The notes beneath the pieces were generated by a model that searched no databases, had not been told where the DNA came from, and saw only the letters and a program-made list of their open reading frames with translations. The position numbers were made by a program, and so were the translations under genes. Of a stretch of 55,296 nt of DNA, positions 34,578 to 43,806 are shown piece by piece. Each line of letters begins with the position of its first letter. Position 1 is the first letter of the stretch. The stretch comes from Thermoplasmata archaeon (GTDB taxonomy: Archaea; Thermoplasmatota; E2; DHVEG-1): positions 1 to 55,296 of the forward strand of contig JAHWGK010000013.1 in NCBI GenBank assembly GCA_020054495.1, written 5' to 3'.

Positions 34578-34916
34578 TTAACTGGTGAGCTTTATAATTG
34601 CTTCAGCTATATCCCCTTTTGTTTCCTTTAGTGCCTTTTTTGCTTCTACAGCGCTTTTCCCGGTTTGTTCGACAACAAGGTCAATATCTTCTTTTGGGAT
34701 TTCTTCTTTATTTTCTACAATACGTGGTTTACCAGTTATTTGATAGGTTTTTTGTCCCTGTGCATCCATTAATGTTACATTTGCTTCGTCAAAAATATAT
34801 TGCTTTGAATTAGTCTGAATTATCACCTTTTGCACATTTTCTATTTCTTTAACGTTAATACCAAGCTTCCTCATCATCTGATTCATTTGTCTAGGGTTCA
34901 TGCGTCCAGGCATCAT
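34578..34916 (-). CDS. nac: Nascent polypeptide-associated complex protein (archaeal NAC alpha)
   Basis: The 112-residue protein begins with M-N-P-R-Q-M and M-R-K-L-G-I, continues with a NAC beta-barrel (residues about 25-65) and ends with a UBA-like helical domain (V-E-Q-T-G-K-S-A-V-E-A-K-K-A-L). Archaeal NAC is a homodimer that binds emerging peptides at the ribosome. Convergent with the glycosyltransferase gene and divergent from the NAD(P)H-hydrate repair gene. Confidence 0.95.
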   Translation of the reverse strand: MMPGRMNPRQMNQMMRKLGINVKEIENVQKVIIQTNSKQYIFDEANVTLMDAQGQKTYQITGKPRIVENKEEIPKEDIDLVVEQTGKSAVEAKKALKETKGDIAEAIIKLTS

Positions 34917-34985
34917 ACTTAGATTCCCCTAATAGATTTTCTGTTTCGAAGCATATATAGATTACTTATTGTTTAACATTTTGGT

Positions 34986-36503
34986 ATGATTTCGGGTAAA
35001 GAAATAAAGGTACTTGACAAAAATGCGGAATTCTATGGCGTTCCAACAATCAAACTAATGGAGAAAGCAGGTAAAGGTGTTGCAGATTTCATCATCAATG
35101 AACTCAAGCCAAAGAGTAATGAAATACTACTTTTTTGTGGAATCGGAAATAACGGCGGAGATGGTTTTGTTGTAGCTAGACATTTGGTCAATAAATACAA
35201 CGTTTCAGTTTTTTTAACTGGAAAAAAAGAGGATATACGAACAGATATTTCAAAAGATAATTTTCAAAAATTAACAAGAATTAATGTTAAAATTTATGAT
35301 TTGGATTCATTTAACAAAATAGATGAACTACTCTCAAAAAACAACATAGTTATTGACTCAATGTTAGGTATAGGATTATCAGGCGAATTAAGAGAGCCAT
35401 ATTCAACTATAGTTAAAAAGATAAATGCGATAAAAAATAAAACGATTATTTCAGTTGATATTCCAACTGGACTGGGGACAGATACTACGATAAAACCTGA
35501 TTATACCTTAACCTTTCATGATGTAAAATTTGGAATGAATAAAGAAAACAGTGGAGACGTAAAAATGGTGGATATCGGAATACCAAAAAAAGCTGTTGAA
35601 TATGTAGGGCCCGGGGAGCTATCAACTTTTTACCCTAAGCCAAAAAAAGATTCACATAAAGGAGAAAATGGACGACTATTGATTGTTGGTGGTGGCCCCT
35701 ATTATGGAGCTCCTGCTCTTTCAAGTTTTGCTGCGCAAAGAACAGGTATTGATCTTGTTTTTGTTGCCACTCCAAAAAAGGTTGCAAGAGCTATTACTTC
35801 CTATTCGCCCTTGTTAATAAAGCCAGTTCGACTTGCAAAAAACGTTGCTAAAATTTCACCAACTCTTATTGTAAAAGAATTGACTGATGAAAATCATCTT
35901 GTATCTGGTGATATTAAAATAATTGAATCCTTTAGCGATAAAATCGATACTTTATTAATCGGTCCTGGTTTGGGTTCAGAAAACGAAACACAAGTAGTAG
36001 TTGAAAAAATCATTGATTTTTTTGTAAAAAACAAAAAATCAATCGTAGTTGATGCCGATGCAATAAAAGTAGTTGGAAAAAACCCATCGTTAGTTAAAAA
36101 CTCACAAACAGTTATAACTCCCCATACTGGTGAATTTCAAGAGCTGACTGGTATCAAATTATCAAATAATTTAGATGAAAGAAAGAAAAATGTTGAGAAA
36201 TGGTCTCATATGTTAGGAGTAACAATCCTTCTGAAAGGACCAATTGATGTTATCAGCAATGGAAAAGAAACAAAACTAAATGATATTCACAATGAATCAA
36301 TGACCGTGGGTGGAACCGGAGACGTGCTTGCAGGAATAATTGGTGCTTTATTGTCAAAGGGAGTAGAACCTTTTAATGCTGCAAGGACCGGAATTTTCAT
36401 AAATGGAGCAGCTGGTAATAATGCTTTTAAAAAACAATCATATGGACTGATTGCTACAGATGTAATAGAAGAAATTCCATGGGTTTTAAAAAAATATCTA
36501 TGA
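34986..36503 (+). CDS. nnr: Bifunctional NAD(P)H-hydrate epimerase / ADP-dependent dehydratase
   Basis: The 505-residue protein fuses an N-terminal YjeF epimerase domain (I-G-N-N-G-G-D-G-F near 53-61) to a C-terminal ADP-dependent (S)-NAD(P)H-hydrate dehydratase of the ribokinase-like fold. The latter shows G-R-L-L-I-V-G-G-G near 227-235, T-P-H-T-G-E-F near 378-384 and G-G-T-G-D-V-L-A-G near 441-449. Together they repair hydrated NADH and NADPH. Length and order match the usual prokaryotic fusion. A metallophosphoesterase gene follows after a few bases. Confidence 0.95.
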   Translation: MISGKEIKVLDKNAEFYGVPTIKLMEKAGKGVADFIINELKPKSNEILLFCGIGNNGGDGFVVARHLVNKYNVSVFLTGKKEDIRTDISKDNFQKLTRINVKIYDLDSFNKIDELLSKNNIVIDSMLGIGLSGELREPYSTIVKKINAIKNKTIISVDIPTGLGTDTTIKPDYTLTFHDVKFGMNKENSGDVKMVDIGIPKKAVEYVGPGELSTFYPKPKKDSHKGENGRLLIVGGGPYYGAPALSSFAAQRTGIDLVFVATPKKVARAITSYSPLLIKPVRLAKNVAKISPTLIVKELTDENHLVSGDIKIIESFSDKIDTLLIGPGLGSENETQVVVEKIIDFFVKNKKSIVVDADAIKVVGKNPSLVKNSQTVITPHTGEFQELTGIKLSNNLDERKKNVEKWSHMLGVTILLKGPIDVISNGKETKLNDIHNESMTVGGTGDVLAGIIGALLSKGVEPFNAARTGIFINGAAGNNAFKKQSYGLIATDVIEEIPWVLKKYL

Positions 36504-36522
36504 ATACCAAATGGAGTTAAAT

Positions 36523-37266
36523 ATGGATCTTTCTTATATACAACCGATTACTAATGAACCAGCACTTTTTATAAAAAATAAACAAATACTTGTTGTTGCG
36601 GATTTACACATAGGAATCGAAAGTCAACTTAGAGAGCAAGGCTTGTCCACATCATCTCAAACAAAAAATATGGTAAATCATCTTTTTTCGATTTGTGAAA
36701 AATTTAAACCAAAAGAAATAATTTTATTAGGAGATATTAAGCATAATATCCCTACATCAAGTATTCAAGAAAGAAGAGATGTAAGAAAATTTCTTGAAAT
36801 AATCAAAGAATTTGGCTCTATCCATATAATTCCAGGTAACCATGATGGTAATATCAAAAAATTATCATCTGATGAAATAATTATTCACCCATCAGATGGT
36901 CTTAATATTGAAAATATTGGTTTTGTGCATGGTCATAGATGGCCCAGTGAAGAAATTATGCAATGCGAACAAATAATCATTGGTCATACGCACCCTACAG
37001 TAATGTTTACTGACAGACTTGGATATAAAACATATGAGTCTTGTTGGATAAAAGGAATGTTTTTAAAAAATAAAATGAAAGAAAAGTACCCTAATTCTGG
37101 TCATCCAAAGATATTGGTAATGCCTGCTTTTAATCCTTTATGTGGCGGTGTCGCTGCTAATCAAGAAGGTGTTACAGGGCCTATTGGTAAAATAATTGAT
37201 ATTAAAAATGCTCAGATTTTTTTAGTTGATGGAACATCTTTGGGCAAGGCTAAAGATATTAAATAA
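36523..37266 (+). CDS. Archaeal metallophosphoesterase (COG1407 type)
   Basis: Metal-ligand motifs appear in order: A-D-L-H near residue 27, G-D-I-K near 72, G-N-H-D-G near 107-111, H-G-H near 135-137 and G-H-T-H near 151-154. The layout, with an initial beta-rich I-x-P-I-x-x-x-P-A-L-F, matches a family of archaeal phosphoesterases often found near DNA repair or helicase genes. I chose ATG 36523 because GGAG lies six bases ahead, whereas ATG 36511 lacks a site. Co-transcribed with the NAD(P)H-hydrate repair gene. Substrate unknown. Confidence 0.85.
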   Translation: MDLSYIQPITNEPALFIKNKQILVVADLHIGIESQLREQGLSTSSQTKNMVNHLFSICEKFKPKEIILLGDIKHNIPTSSIQERRDVRKFLEIIKEFGSIHIIPGNHDGNIKKLSSDEIIIHPSDGLNIENIGFVHGHRWPSEEIMQCEQIIIGHTHPTVMFTDRLGYKTYESCWIKGMFLKNKMKEKYPNSGHPKILVMPAFNPLCGGVAANQEGVTGPIGKIIDIKNAQIFLVDGTSLGKAKDIK

Positions 37267-37357
37267 TAATACTAATTTATAGAAAGATATCTTTAGGTTT
37301 ATTGTCATATTGTAATGATACCAGTGAATAACTATTACTAAATTTTTGAAACTAGTT

Positions 37358-37876
37358 TTATTGTGACATTATTATACTATAAATTAATTGCAATAATCTC
37401 TCAGGTCCAAAGGTTTGAAAACTAGGAACAACAATTGGTTTACTCTCAGGACCTATGTAAGTTATAGATAAATCAAGGGTTACAGATTCTCCTTCTATTA
37501 CTATAATAGGACCTGCCCATGCACCAAGGTAAAGTGGAAGTTTACCGGCACGAACAAATAGATATCTTCCTGCAGGTACAGACATTGAGTATTCTCCTTT
37601 TCCATCATTACCTATATTTGTTAATGCAAAACCTAATGTTGTAGCGTTATCTTTCGGCGATCCCGCTGCTATTACTCGTACAAGAGAAATCGGCTTACCA
37701 TTTTGATTTGTTATAGTCCCTTTTATAGTACCCTTTCCAACAATCAATACAGTTTGAGTTTGTGTTTGTTGATTTGACGATAACGATGCGCTAGCGGTAA
37801 AGCAAGAACAAATTACTGTTAAAACCAGTAGAGTAGCTATAAAACCTGCTGATATTATTTTTTTCATTTTCTTCAT
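37358..37876 (-). CDS. Secreted protein with carboxypeptidase-regulatory-like domain (paralogue 1)
   Basis: A signal peptide (residues 1-31, ending A-S-A-S) precedes one beta-sandwich of the carboxypeptidase D regulatory type (G-T-I-K-G-T-I-T-N-Q-N-G-K-P-I opening, then G-E-Y-S-M-S-V-P-A-G-R-Y-L). Function unknown; likely cell-surface. AGGAGG lies two bases before the ATG at 37876, so the in-frame ATG at 37867 may be the true start. The next gene upstream on the same strand is a close structural paralogue. Confidence 0.7.
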   Translation of the reverse strand: MKKMKKIISAGFIATLLVLTVICSCFTASASLSSNQQTQTQTVLIVGKGTIKGTITNQNGKPISLVRVIAAGSPKDNATTLGFALTNIGNDGKGEYSMSVPAGRYLFVRAGKLPLYLGAWAGPIIVIEGESVTLDLSITYIGPESKPIVVPSFQTFGPERLLQLIYSIIMSQ

Positions 37877-37956
37877 TTCCTCCTTATATTATCTATTTTT
37901 TTTCTTTTATTCCAACGTCATTTTTTGTTGGCTTTAATCATATTTAATTAATCTTT

Positions 37957-38418
37957 TCACCTTGAATAAGGATTCATCGGTGCACTTTGAGGAGCAGTTG
38001 CTGCACCAGGGATAATCTCCCCTGTAAGAGATAAATCAACAATAGTTGTTTGCCCGGTCTCTACAAGAACTGGAGTTGCTATTGCTACACCTTCTCCTAA
38101 TTTAAATGCAAAAACATTGTATTCGCCTGCAGCAATAGTCAGCTTGTAATATCCATTACTATCTGAAGAAACCATACTAATAGCTGGTTCACCCATCCAT
38201 GGCAAAATACCAAGTGTAAATGCTGCAACATATGCATTTTCTATTGGAACTCCAGAAGAATTTGTTATGGTTCCCGCTATAAATCCAGAACCAGCAGGAT
38301 TGATTACAACATACTGAGTTGATTCTTTTATATTTCTTGCATATACTGGAAGACCGGCGCTTGTAACTGCAATTGTTATGATAATTAATACAATGATTGA
38401 TAAAATTATTCTTTTCAT
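37957..38418 (-). CDS. Secreted protein with carboxypeptidase-regulatory-like domain (paralogue 2)
   Basis: The 153-residue protein has a signal peptide (1-28) and the same domain plan as the gene at 37358: G-F-I-A-G-T-I-T-N-S-S-G-V-P-I opening, G-Y-Y-K-L-T-I-A-A-G-E-Y middle and T-I-V-D-L-S-L close. GAGGTGA precedes the ATG. The pair looks like a tandem duplication in one transcript. Confidence 0.72.
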   Translation of the reverse strand: MKRIILSIIVLIIITIAVTSAGLPVYARNIKESTQYVVINPAGSGFIAGTITNSSGVPIENAYVAAFTLGILPWMGEPAISMVSSDSNGYYKLTIAAGEYNVFAFKLGEGVAIATPVLVETGQTTIVDLSLTGEIIPGAATAPQSAPMNPYSR

Positions 38419-38646
38419 ACTTTCACCTCTTTTTACATTTTAAATAGTATATACGCCAGATATTTATAATTTACATTATATAAATATTATGGAATAAACA
38501 TCCTGCAATCAATGTATGATTGTTGTTTTTTACACAATAACCCTTTTTGTCTAGTTTAGAAAAGAAATATCGTCAATTTGCTACAAATGTATATGTAACA
38601 TTTAAATAGATTAAATTCTATATTATATCGGAGGAGGAACAGAAAT

Positions 38647-39375
38647 ATGAAGAATAAAATTAGGATCTTAAGTATTGGAGCAGCAATACTACTTATTTTA
38701 ACATTTTTTCCTACTTCTGCATTAGAACTTCCTAAAGTTGGTAATAAAAATTCACAGATTGATACGCCTGAATCAAATAAAATGATAGAGAGCGCAGGTA
38801 CAATGAAAATGAATGTTTATCACATTAAAGGTGATAAAAGCTATATTAAAACGGTTAAAGAACTTACTATTGAAGACGAAAAAGCATTTTGGGAAGATTT
38901 GAAAAATGTAGAATTAAAAAATTATTCCTCTATAATTGAATTTTTTGAGGCAAAAATTGAAATTGTTAAGAATTACAAGCTTGTATCAAGTGATTTTACT
39001 TTGGAAGATGTAATGGATACTTCCGAATTAGGCGAAAAAAACACCTCAGCTAATAGTGAAGGTTTTGAAGCAGCTCTTGCACCAATTTTATTTGCAGGGG
39101 GCGGAATTGGTTTTGGATTTGGTATACCATTCTTTCTGACTAGTGGAGTGTTTATTGTATTTCTATTGGGATTTGGATTGTGTTATTGTTATGATTTTGC
39201 CACTGAACAACTATTTGAACTATGGACTTTTTCATTTATACCAATATTAATGGGTTTTCTTGGTGGATTCACTGGACTATTGCTATTACCAGTTGTCTCA
39301 GGTTTTTTTTACTCGAATCTCTTAGGAATAGGTATGTCTGCATTAACCATTTGGAATGCGGTACCAGAATATTAA
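38647..39375 (+). CDS. Exported/membrane protein with C-terminal Gly-rich helices, unknown
   Basis: A signal peptide or first helix (residues 5-26) is followed by a soluble segment of about 120 residues, then two or three long Gly- and Phe-rich hydrophobic helices (about 150-180 and 195-235). I do not recognise the family. The ATG follows GGAGGAGG by about 8 bases, and a TATA-like TTTAAATA lies about 40 bases upstream. Confidence 0.65.
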   Translation: MKNKIRILSIGAAILLILTFFPTSALELPKVGNKNSQIDTPESNKMIESAGTMKMNVYHIKGDKSYIKTVKELTIEDEKAFWEDLKNVELKNYSSIIEFFEAKIEIVKNYKLVSSDFTLEDVMDTSELGEKNTSANSEGFEAALAPILFAGGGIGFGFGIPFFLTSGVFIVFLLGFGLCYCYDFATEQLFELWTFSFIPILMGFLGGFTGLLLLPVVSGFFYSNLLGIGMSALTIWNAVPEY

Positions 39376-39634
39376 TAAAGCTCAAATACGCAGGAATTTA
39401 ACTCACATATTGATTATAAGTGAAATTACAGTTGATATATTGGTTGATGATTACCAAGTTTTAATGAAGCTTATTAACAGTGCAATGTTGCATCTAACAT
39501 TGATTAAACAATCTTCCTCTTTTTTATTTAAAAACTAGTTCCGGTCTAATCTGTGTTAAAAATGCCTTAAAACCATGCCTATTGGTTACCACTTGATGCG
39601 GTATTGTAACGTTATAAGGTGATGAGGTGATTTT

Positions 39635-40594
39635 ATGAAGGGTTGTAACAAATCGGGTGATAATTGTAAAATTTACTTTCAACAAACTTATGTTATAATA
39701 TTTATACTTACATTTTATACAGATTTTGGTGAGCGTGTGGGAAGAATAAAAGTCTCTAGATTAATTTTTGGTAGACTATTTTTAGATGATTGGTTTGAAG
39801 GTTCTTTGATTGATAAGATATATGATTTTTTATTACATGCTGAAGAAATTAAGGAAATTAGCAGAGGAGTTACATTTTGTTGGGTTTTTGCAGATGTTGA
39901 AAAAACAGTATTTGAAAATAAAACTGTTATTTTTGGAAAATTAGCTAAAATAAAAGAGGAAAAAATACATGAAAGATATGATAAAAAAACAAGAAGGATT
40001 ATTGAAAAAATAGATGAGGATGAACAAGATATTGACTGCTATTCTGATTTTGTTATAGATTGTAGCGATAAAATTATTACATTTGAGGAAAAAACAGGTA
40101 TTATTAGAATTAAAAATTATAAAAAAATATTTTCTACAACTTATAATCAATATTACAAAGGTGAATTTAGTAGATTAAAAATAGGTGTTATTCCTGAAAA
40201 AGAAAGAATTTATGATATGTTAAATGAATATGATAAAATCAATTACATAAAATATAATATTTATTCTCCAAATCCAAAAGATAGAGATGAATTTAGAAGC
40301 ATTAAAAAAATTATGGAAAATGGAAATTTTGGTAGATGGAACTCAAAAATAACAGGAAAAGAAGAGGGAATAAAAAAAGATAACATGTTTGTAAAGCAAC
40401 CTATTGAATTAATTGATGATGGATATGGTGATGAGTTAAAATTTGGATTGCAAAAAGGTGAAAAACAAGATGAAATTGATTACATCACTAAAATTAAAAA
40501 GACTGTTGTAAAAACTACAGGCACAAAAAAAGATATTATAAAAGCATTTATAAAGGCAAAAGAAGAATATTTTAAACGAAAAAAGGAGAAATAA
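39635..40594 (+). CDS. Unknown protein, first gene of an accessory gene pair
   Basis: No recognised domain. The 319-residue ORF is Lys/Ile/Glu-rich and mixed alpha/beta, with no confident membrane helix beyond a hydrophobic patch at its N-terminus. The start is uncertain. The ATG at 39635 has GGTGA before it, but GTG at 39737 sits about 30 bases after a TATTTATA element and begins at a more natural V-G-R-I-K-V-S-R-L. The stop is 3 bases before the next gene, so the two are coupled. The cytosolic protein plus four-helix membrane protein layout recalls defence sensor/effector pairs, but that is only a guess. Confidence 0.6.
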   Translation: MKGCNKSGDNCKIYFQQTYVIIFILTFYTDFGERVGRIKVSRLIFGRLFLDDWFEGSLIDKIYDFLLHAEEIKEISRGVTFCWVFADVEKTVFENKTVIFGKLAKIKEEKIHERYDKKTRRIIEKIDEDEQDIDCYSDFVIDCSDKIITFEEKTGIIRIKNYKKIFSTTYNQYYKGEFSRLKIGVIPEKERIYDMLNEYDKINYIKYNIYSPNPKDRDEFRSIKKIMENGNFGRWNSKITGKEEGIKKDNMFVKQPIELIDDGYGDELKFGLQKGEKQDEIDYITKIKKTVVKTTGTKKDIIKAFIKAKEEYFKRKKEK

Positions 40595-40597
40595 ATA

Positions 40598-41161
40598 TTG
40601 ACTGTAGATAATAAAGTAATTTCATATGAGGAAACAACATTTATTCAAATGTCTAAAAAAATAGGTTGGAAAAGGATTATTTTTTCTGAAGATTTCTATA
40701 TATCATTACTCTTGTCAATAGCATTTACTCTTCTATGCTTTTTTTACAACGTTGTAATTGATGTAATAGCTAGTCTTACTATCGTTTTTATAACAATTTC
40801 TGGTACAATGATAGCCGTTTCCATTGCAGGTTTAGCAATAATTGTTTCTATGTCTGATAATGATTTTATATATTTACTAAAAAATATACATCCAAAAGAC
40901 AAACCAAACCAAAATGTTTTTGATAATATATTATTCTTTTATAGATATTCTACTGTTATCTCCTCTATAAGTATTGCAGTCAATATAACATCAAGAAGTT
41001 ATCTAATATTTTCAAATAATACTATAATTTTATCAATACTTCTAGGTCTATCAACTTTTTTTGTGTTGTATTCAGTATTTTGTGTTGTTATGTTAGTAGG
41101 AACAACAATGAGATATGGGAGTTATAGAGGGGAATTTATTAGATTAAAAAACAAAAAATAA
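40598..41161 (+). CDS. Four-helix membrane protein, partner of the preceding unknown gene
   Basis: The 187-residue protein has hydrophobic segments at about residues 29-49, 54-84, 113-135 and 142-168, with a basic C-terminus. The start is TTG at 40598, preceded by AAAGGAGA. It lies 3 bases after the previous stop. Family not recognised. If the pair is a defence module, this would be the membrane effector; no direct evidence. Confidence 0.65.
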   Translation: MTVDNKVISYEETTFIQMSKKIGWKRIIFSEDFYISLLLSIAFTLLCFFYNVVIDVIASLTIVFITISGTMIAVSIAGLAIIVSMSDNDFIYLLKNIHPKDKPNQNVFDNILFFYRYSTVISSISIAVNITSRSYLIFSNNTIILSILLGLSTFFVLYSVFCVVMLVGTTMRYGSYRGEFIRLKNKK

Positions 41162-41266
41162 TTTTAAAATAAAATCAGTATAATATTGACTATTGTTACG
41201 GAGAAAATTATAAACGATTAGTTAATAGCAATCTAATATAATTTGAGGTTTGGGGAAGAAAGAAAA

Positions 41267-41938
41267 ATGAAATGGTTTCGCAAGATAAAAGAATATTGTA
41301 AGAGTAAATCATTTTTTTTATCTCTGAGGTATATTTTTATTTATTTTACAGTCCTTTTTCTGACATTAAATATTGTTATGATTTATGTTTTTGGAGCAAT
41401 GCCCGACACATCTTTTACAGCTCTTGTATTTACTCTTCTTTCTTTAGCTATTGCATCCCATGCTGTAATTATCGCTATTAATTCAGACGAGAAAATGAAA
41501 TCAATATCTACTGGTGATTTCTATGAGCTTACCTACAGATTTTGGGATCGAGCCCCAATTTTGTATAATAAGAAAATCAAAGAAGTTCGAGATACTCAAT
41601 CTTGGCAGTTAGGGAATCTTTTTAGACATGGAGAAAAATTAAAGAAGTGGGCAGACCCAGATGTTCAGGAAAAATTAATCAAAGAATTTAAAATCTTTTT
41701 AAAACGATTACAACCTATTCCATGTGAGAAATATTGGGTAGAAATCAAAAACTATATGACAATTTGTAAAATCGCAATTGATTTCAAAACTGAGAGTGAT
41801 GGTATTAAAGATGAGTTAATTGATGAATTGGGGAATTGGATTGGTAAAAAAAGGAAGGGAGAATCAAACAAGGAATACTTAAAAAGAAAAGATGATGAGT
41901 TCTCACATAAAAAGAATTCTGATATTTTCAATAACTAA
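41267..41938 (+). CDS. Two-helix membrane protein with charged cytoplasmic domain, unknown
   Basis: Two hydrophobic helices (about residues 20-42 and 48-70) are followed by a soluble, helical and strongly charged domain of about 145 residues. I chose the ATG at 41267 (GGGGAAG upstream), not the TTG at 41243. The protein is unrecognised. It follows the previous pair by about 100 bases and ends about 50 bases before the convergent gene at 41991. Confidence 0.6.
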   Translation: MKWFRKIKEYCKSKSFFLSLRYIFIYFTVLFLTLNIVMIYVFGAMPDTSFTALVFTLLSLAIASHAVIIAINSDEKMKSISTGDFYELTYRFWDRAPILYNKKIKEVRDTQSWQLGNLFRHGEKLKKWADPDVQEKLIKEFKIFLKRLQPIPCEKYWVEIKNYMTICKIAIDFKTESDGIKDELIDELGNWIGKKRKGESNKEYLKRKDDEFSHKKNSDIFNN

Positions 41939-41990
41939 TCTTAGTGATAAAACTTGATGTCGCATTCGGGTGATATTAATTTTTCAAAAT

Positions 41991-42434
41991 TTATTTTTTC
42001 TTATCTTTGTTTTCTTGTGGTTTTATAAATGGTGAAGGTATAGGAGCAGGTAAATGTACAAATTTTGATATTATACTAACAATAGGCATAACCTCATTAA
42101 ATACATAATTACCTAAAATGCCTGAAAAGTTCTTATTAAATGTTTTTTTATCATTTTTCCATAATTCAAAAATTTTTTTTGTATTATCAAAATTAATTAG
42201 TGTTTCGGTTTCCATCTTTATATAACCTATTTTTGCATTTGTTTTCGAATCTTCAAATTCAAATGTACAATCATAAAACATTTTGATATATCTTTTAAAT
42301 TCAATCATTTTTTTATTGGTAAAATTAGCATCAACTTTAATATCTCGACTAATAAAACCTTTTTCTTTCAATTCTTCAAAGACAAATGCCTCTATTTTTC
42401 TGATTGAGAATGCTTTATACTCTTTTATCTTCAA
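41991..42434 (-). CDS. Unknown protein, third gene of the PIN operon
   Basis: The 147-residue protein is mixed alpha/beta with an R-K-I-E-A-F-V-F-E-E-L start and a Pro-rich, Lys-rich end. Unrecognised. Its start overlaps the end of the preceding HTH-like gene by 20 bases, showing tight linkage in one transcript with the PIN-domain gene. Confidence 0.55.
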   Translation of the reverse strand: MKIKEYKAFSIRKIEAFVFEELKEKGFISRDIKVDANFTNKKMIEFKRYIKMFYDCTFEFEDSKTNAKIGYIKMETETLINFDNTKKIFELWKNDKKTFNKNFSGILGNYVFNEVMPIVSIISKFVHLPAPIPSPFIKPQENKDKKK

Positions 42435-42801
42435 TTAACTCACCGAAAGTATAGTATTTCTTAATTATAACATTTGGAATTGTTTTTAATCTTAGATTAG
42501 GTTTTTCCAAATGTTGTGTAAAATAATTCGTAACAATAAATTTTTCTCTACCAATATCCTTACTTAAATCAAAAATAAATTTTTCTTTAGTTTCAACTAT
42601 CTTCATGAGGTTTTTTATATTTTCTTTCTCTATTTCAAATATTTCTTTCTCATCTTTTAAATTATGAATATAAAAATATTCTTCACTATCAAAAAGCTCA
42701 TCAATTTGCTTTGGAGTTTTTTTTAATAATTTACAAGCTTTCTTTAATGAAATTTTTCCTCTTTGGAGTTTATTCAAAGTTTTTAAAGTTATTTCATTCA
42801 T
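42415..42801 (-). CDS. HTH-like protein between PIN gene and unknown gene (possible antitoxin)
   Basis: Residues 1-40 (L-N-K-L-Q-R-G-K-I-S-L-K-K-A-C-K-L-L-K, then a second helix) look like the UPF0175 or small HTH type often paired with PIN toxins. The remainder is unrecognised. It begins 3 bases after the PIN gene stop and overlaps the next gene. An antitoxin role is inferred from this position. Confidence 0.55.
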   Translation of the reverse strand: MNEITLKTLNKLQRGKISLKKACKLLKKTPKQIDELFDSEEYFYIHNLKDEKEIFEIEKENIKNLMKIVETKEKFIFDLSKDIGREKFIVTNYFTQHLEKPNLRLKTIPNVIIKKYYTFGELIEDKRV

Positions 42802-42804
42802 ATA

Positions 42805-43446
42805 TTATTCCTTAAAGATTTGTTCAGTATTATCCACTAAATGTTTTTTGTATATTTGAAATCTTTCTTTTAACAAATCTGCAATTTCTCCAACATCATT
42901 ATATAGATTTGGATTTTTTTTATAACTATTAATATACTTATGTATTTCTTTATATTTAAATAATCGCAATGTCTTTTTAACAAACGTAGGATAATCAATA
43001 TTTTCGTTAATATATAAATTATTAATTAAATCAACAGTTGTCCATATAACAAGATTTTTTTTATTAAAATTACGTTTATATTTTTCTAAAGCGTTTATTA
43101 AACCAGAGTCAAAAGTAACAATGTAAATTTTTCCAGACGAAGCTACAATATCTTTATAGATTTTTTCCACTACATATAAAACATATAAATCTTTTTTAGA
43201 GTGGAAAATTCCTTTGTTTTTCCAACTTTCTCTCATTTTTCCAAATTCATTAGAATCTGATTTAAAAATCATTATATTATTTTTAATAATCGTTCTTAGT
43301 TGGTGTTTATTTATTTCCTTAAAATTTATATCTGATATATAGAGGTCATTATATCGGATACTATCTATTGCTTTTTCTAAAATATTCTCGTCATATAAAT
43401 CGATTAATGAACTTGCATCAAATACATACGCATCCATTTCTTTCAA
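42805..43446 (-). CDS. PIN-domain protein, 213 residues (putative toxin or RNase)
   Basis: The PIN fold is suggested by V-F-D-A-S-S-L-I-D-L with D10, an acidic residue in I-N-F-K-E near 40, K-K-D-L-Y-V-L near 85-91 and V-T-F-D-S-G-L near 109-115. These are the four acidic positions of the nuclease. It is longer than typical VapC (about 130) and has an extra C-terminal helical region. First gene of a three-gene minus-strand operon. Confidence 0.68.
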   Translation of the reverse strand: MKEMDAYVFDASSLIDLYDENILEKAIDSIRYNDLYISDINFKEINKHQLRTIIKNNIMIFKSDSNEFGKMRESWKNKGIFHSKKDLYVLYVVEKIYKDIVASSGKIYIVTFDSGLINALEKYKRNFNKKNLVIWTTVDLINNLYINENIDYPTFVKKTLRLFKYKEIHKYINSYKKNPNLYNDVGEIADLLKERFQIYKKHLVDNTEQIFKE

Positions 43447-43806
43447 AAATTGATATATGCTATATCTATATAAACTTAGAATATAGATTCTGCGTAAAAG
43501 TGTAGTGGAAAGCCTATGGTGGGTAATCAGTAGTGGTTAAAGGATTATCATAAATATTCGGCATCATCTTATTATTCACTATCCCCCAATTCAACACTAC
43601 CACATTACACGGGTTTGCTTTTAAAGTCACTTTAGGAGTAGACTTTAGGAACAAGTCCTATAATTCAATAAATATTAAAAAGTATTATAAATAAGAAAAA
43701 ACATATAATCAATTGCGACTGGGAGAGTCGTCCATTCGATTCGATACTAGGAATTTTTCCTAGTACCTGGTCGTCCCTTTAAAGCTCATTGAGGAATTTT
43801 GTCTTT
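43447..43806. other. Intergenic region with two hairpins, no gene seen
   Basis: CGACT/AGTCG (43716-43730, loop GGGAG) and TACTAGGAA/TTCCTAGTA (43745-43765, loop TTT) form two adjacent hairpins just upstream of the DUF3800 gene. TCGTCC occurs in both flanks (43728 and 43771). The segment could be a structured leader or small RNA, or an integration site. I could not fold it as a tRNA. Confidence 0.45.

Noticed and set aside
39356..39538. A 60-residue plus-strand open frame after the membrane protein gene
   Set aside because: It overlaps the previous gene, lacks a ribosome site and has no recognisable feature.
43447..43806. A tRNA or tRNA remnant before the DUF3800 gene
   Set aside because: The TTCGATTC word looks like a T loop, but no acceptor stem or anticodon arm could be formed around it.
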